NCBI GenBank assembly: GCA_902577625.1
Contig: CACGZX010000001.1
Coordinates: forward strand, 1 to 44,145
DNA length: 44,145 nt
Direction: 5' to 3'
Source: an uncultured Pelagibacteraceae bacterium
Lineage (GTDB): Bacteria; Pseudomonadota; Alphaproteobacteria; Pelagibacterales; Pelagibacteraceae
Shown here: positions 43,044 to 44,145 of the stretch, one piece after another
How the letters are laid out: each line of letters begins with the position of its first letter
Numbering within the stretch: position 1 is the stretch's first letter
Translations under genes and position numbers: made by a program
The notes under the pieces: model-generated
Databases searched by the model: none
What the model saw: the letters and a program-made list of their open reading frames with translations, nothing else
What the model was told of the DNA's origin: nothing

Positions 43044-44145
43044 TGACATTTTTAAAAATAAACAATTTAAGTGTTAACTATGAAATGAGAAGAGAAACAG
43101 TTTATGCTGCAAAAAAAGTAAATATAAATGTTGAAAAAGGTGAAATACTAGGTTTGGTTGGAGAATCTGGATCAGGAAAAAGCACAGTTGGTAATGCAAT
43201 AATTAATCTTATAGATGAACCAGGAAAAGTATCTGGTGGATCAATTATATTAGATGGAACTGATATTTATGAAAATCCAGAGAATATTCTTAAGTTAAGA
43301 GGAAAAAAAATAGGTCTTATTTTCCAAGATCCTCAAACTTCTTTAAATCCTATACTTACAATAGGTGAACAATTAATTGAAACAATTCAAACTCATTTAA
43401 AATTAACCACTGAAGAAGCAAAAAATAAAGCTGTAAGCTTATTAAAGGAAGTTGGAATAAAAGATGCCGAAACTAGATTTAATAACTATCCACATCAATT
43501 TTCAGGTGGAATGAGACAAAGAGTTGTGATTTCATTGGCTCTTTGTTGTGAACCTGAGCTACTTATTGCTGATGAACCAACTACTGCACTAGATGTTTCA
43601 ATACAATCTCAAATTTTAGATTTAATTAAAAGATTAACCAAAGAAAGAAATTTAGCAGTTATATTAATTACACACGATATGGGTGTTATATCTGAAACTA
43701 CAAGCAGAGTGGCAGTTATGAAAAATGGAGATTTAGTTGAAATTGGACCAACTAAAGAAATACTAACCAAACCGAAAGAGATTTATACAAAAGCACTTGT
43801 AAGCTCAGTTCCTCCTACAAATAAAAAAATAAATAGATTTAAAATTATTGAAAAGGAAAATAAAGCTCAAGGCGAAACAAATATTAAAATTTTAAATAGA
43901 TGGACAAAAAAAGAAATTATTGATCAGGATCTAGTTAAGATTAAAAATTTAAGCAAAACATTTCATGATAATTTTTTTACAGAAAGTACTAAAAACTCTG
44001 TAATGGCCGTAGATGATGTATCATTTAATATAAAAGAAGGAGAATCATTTGGTTTAGTGGGAGAAAGTGGTAGTGGAAAATCAACAATCGCAAAAATGAT
44101 AGTAAATTTATATAGCCCGAGTGCAGGAGATATTGATTTTGATAA
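43043..44145 (+). CDS. ABC transporter double ATP-binding protein, DppD-DppF fusion type (cut by window end)
   Basis: The ATG at 43043-43045 shares its A with the upstream stop. The frame stays open to the window end for 367 codons. The first ATPase domain has Walker A GESGSGKST, Q-loop IFQDPQTSLNP, signature FSGGMRQR and Walker B LLIADEPTTALD, then the oligopeptide C-terminal VSSVPP tail. After a linker, a second domain starts (VKIKNLSKTFHD) and repeats Walker A GESGSGKST before the sequence stops. Both ATPases of the importer are thus fused into one chain, as in GsiA-type transporters. It completes the operon starting at 39524. Confidence 0.93.
   Translation, partial: MTFLKINNLSVNYEMRRETVYAAKKVNINVEKGEILGLVGESGSGKSTVGNAIINLIDEPGKVSGGSIILDGTDIYENPENILKLRGKKIGLIFQDPQTSLNPILTIGEQLIETIQTHLKLTTEEAKNKAVSLLKEVGIKDAETRFNNYPHQFSGGMRQRVVISLALCCEPELLIADEPTTALDVSIQSQILDLIKRLTKERNLAVILITHDMGVISETTSRVAVMKNGDLVEIGPTKEILTKPKEIYTKALVSSVPPTNKKINRFKIIEKENKAQGETNIKILNRWTKKEIIDQDLVKIKNLSKTFHDNFFTESTKNSVMAVDDVSFNIKEGESFGLVGESGSGKSTIAKMIVNLYSPSAGDIDFD

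Overview
The window looks like a piece of a streamlined marine alphaproteobacterium of the SAR11/Pelagibacter type. The evidence is very AT-rich DNA, mostly A/T third codon positions, genes that abut or overlap by 1-4 bases, almost no long intergenic stretch, and a gene set typical of that group (SUF-only Fe-S assembly, DMT transporters, TauD- and PhyH-type dioxygenases, ABC solute uptake). This assignment is inference from style and content; no rRNA or other taxonomic marker lies in the window. I saw no tRNA, rRNA, CRISPR array, insertion sequence or phage gene.

Layout. 1-3.5 kb: the end of an AsmA-like envelope protein, tyrS (reverse, frameshifted before its S4 domain), anmK and a small alpha/beta hydrolase. 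3.6-10 kb: a complete SUF operon, iscR-sufB-sufC-sufD-sufS-sufU-sufT-sufA plus a small lysine-rich protein, behind a promoter carrying a near-perfect IscR type 1 operator. 10-16.2 kb: glnA with a perfect inverted repeat in its leader, a YbaK-type deacylase, two EamA exporters, a homocysteine methyltransferase homologue, a TauE/SafE permease, moaB and a DUF1244 protein.

14.6-29.3 kb holds a molybdenum-enzyme island. It contains moaB; coxG and coxS-coxL-coxM of the form II carbon monoxide dehydrogenase type (AYRGAGR active-site motif); XdhC/CoxI split into two genes with an unlisted 44-residue membrane peptide between them; yjbQ; a MocA-type nucleotidyltransferase; moaE-moaD-moaC on the opposite strand; a small probable winged-helix regulator; three 26-bp tandem repeats; arsenite oxidase aioB-aioA; a strong terminator; a periplasmic cytochrome c whose start codon touches that terminator; and moaA. 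Cofactor synthesis, cofactor insertion, two molybdenum hydroxylase/oxidase systems and a likely electron acceptor are therefore packed together. This is the most interesting part of the window.

29.3-39.5 kb is accessory metabolism: a PhyH dioxygenase, a GYD protein, an aldehyde dehydrogenase - HpcH/HpaI aldolase - ROK kinase - FAH hydrolase set that could break down a sugar acid to pyruvate, CcdA, a flavodoxin-fold reductase, an EamA exporter overlapping a butyrobetaine-hydroxylase-like dioxygenase, an inositol-phosphatase-family enzyme and a glutamine amidotransferase. 39.5-44.1 kb is a peptide/nickel-type ABC importer: binding protein, a 14-bp perfect hairpin, two permeases, and a double-ATPase gene cut by the window end.
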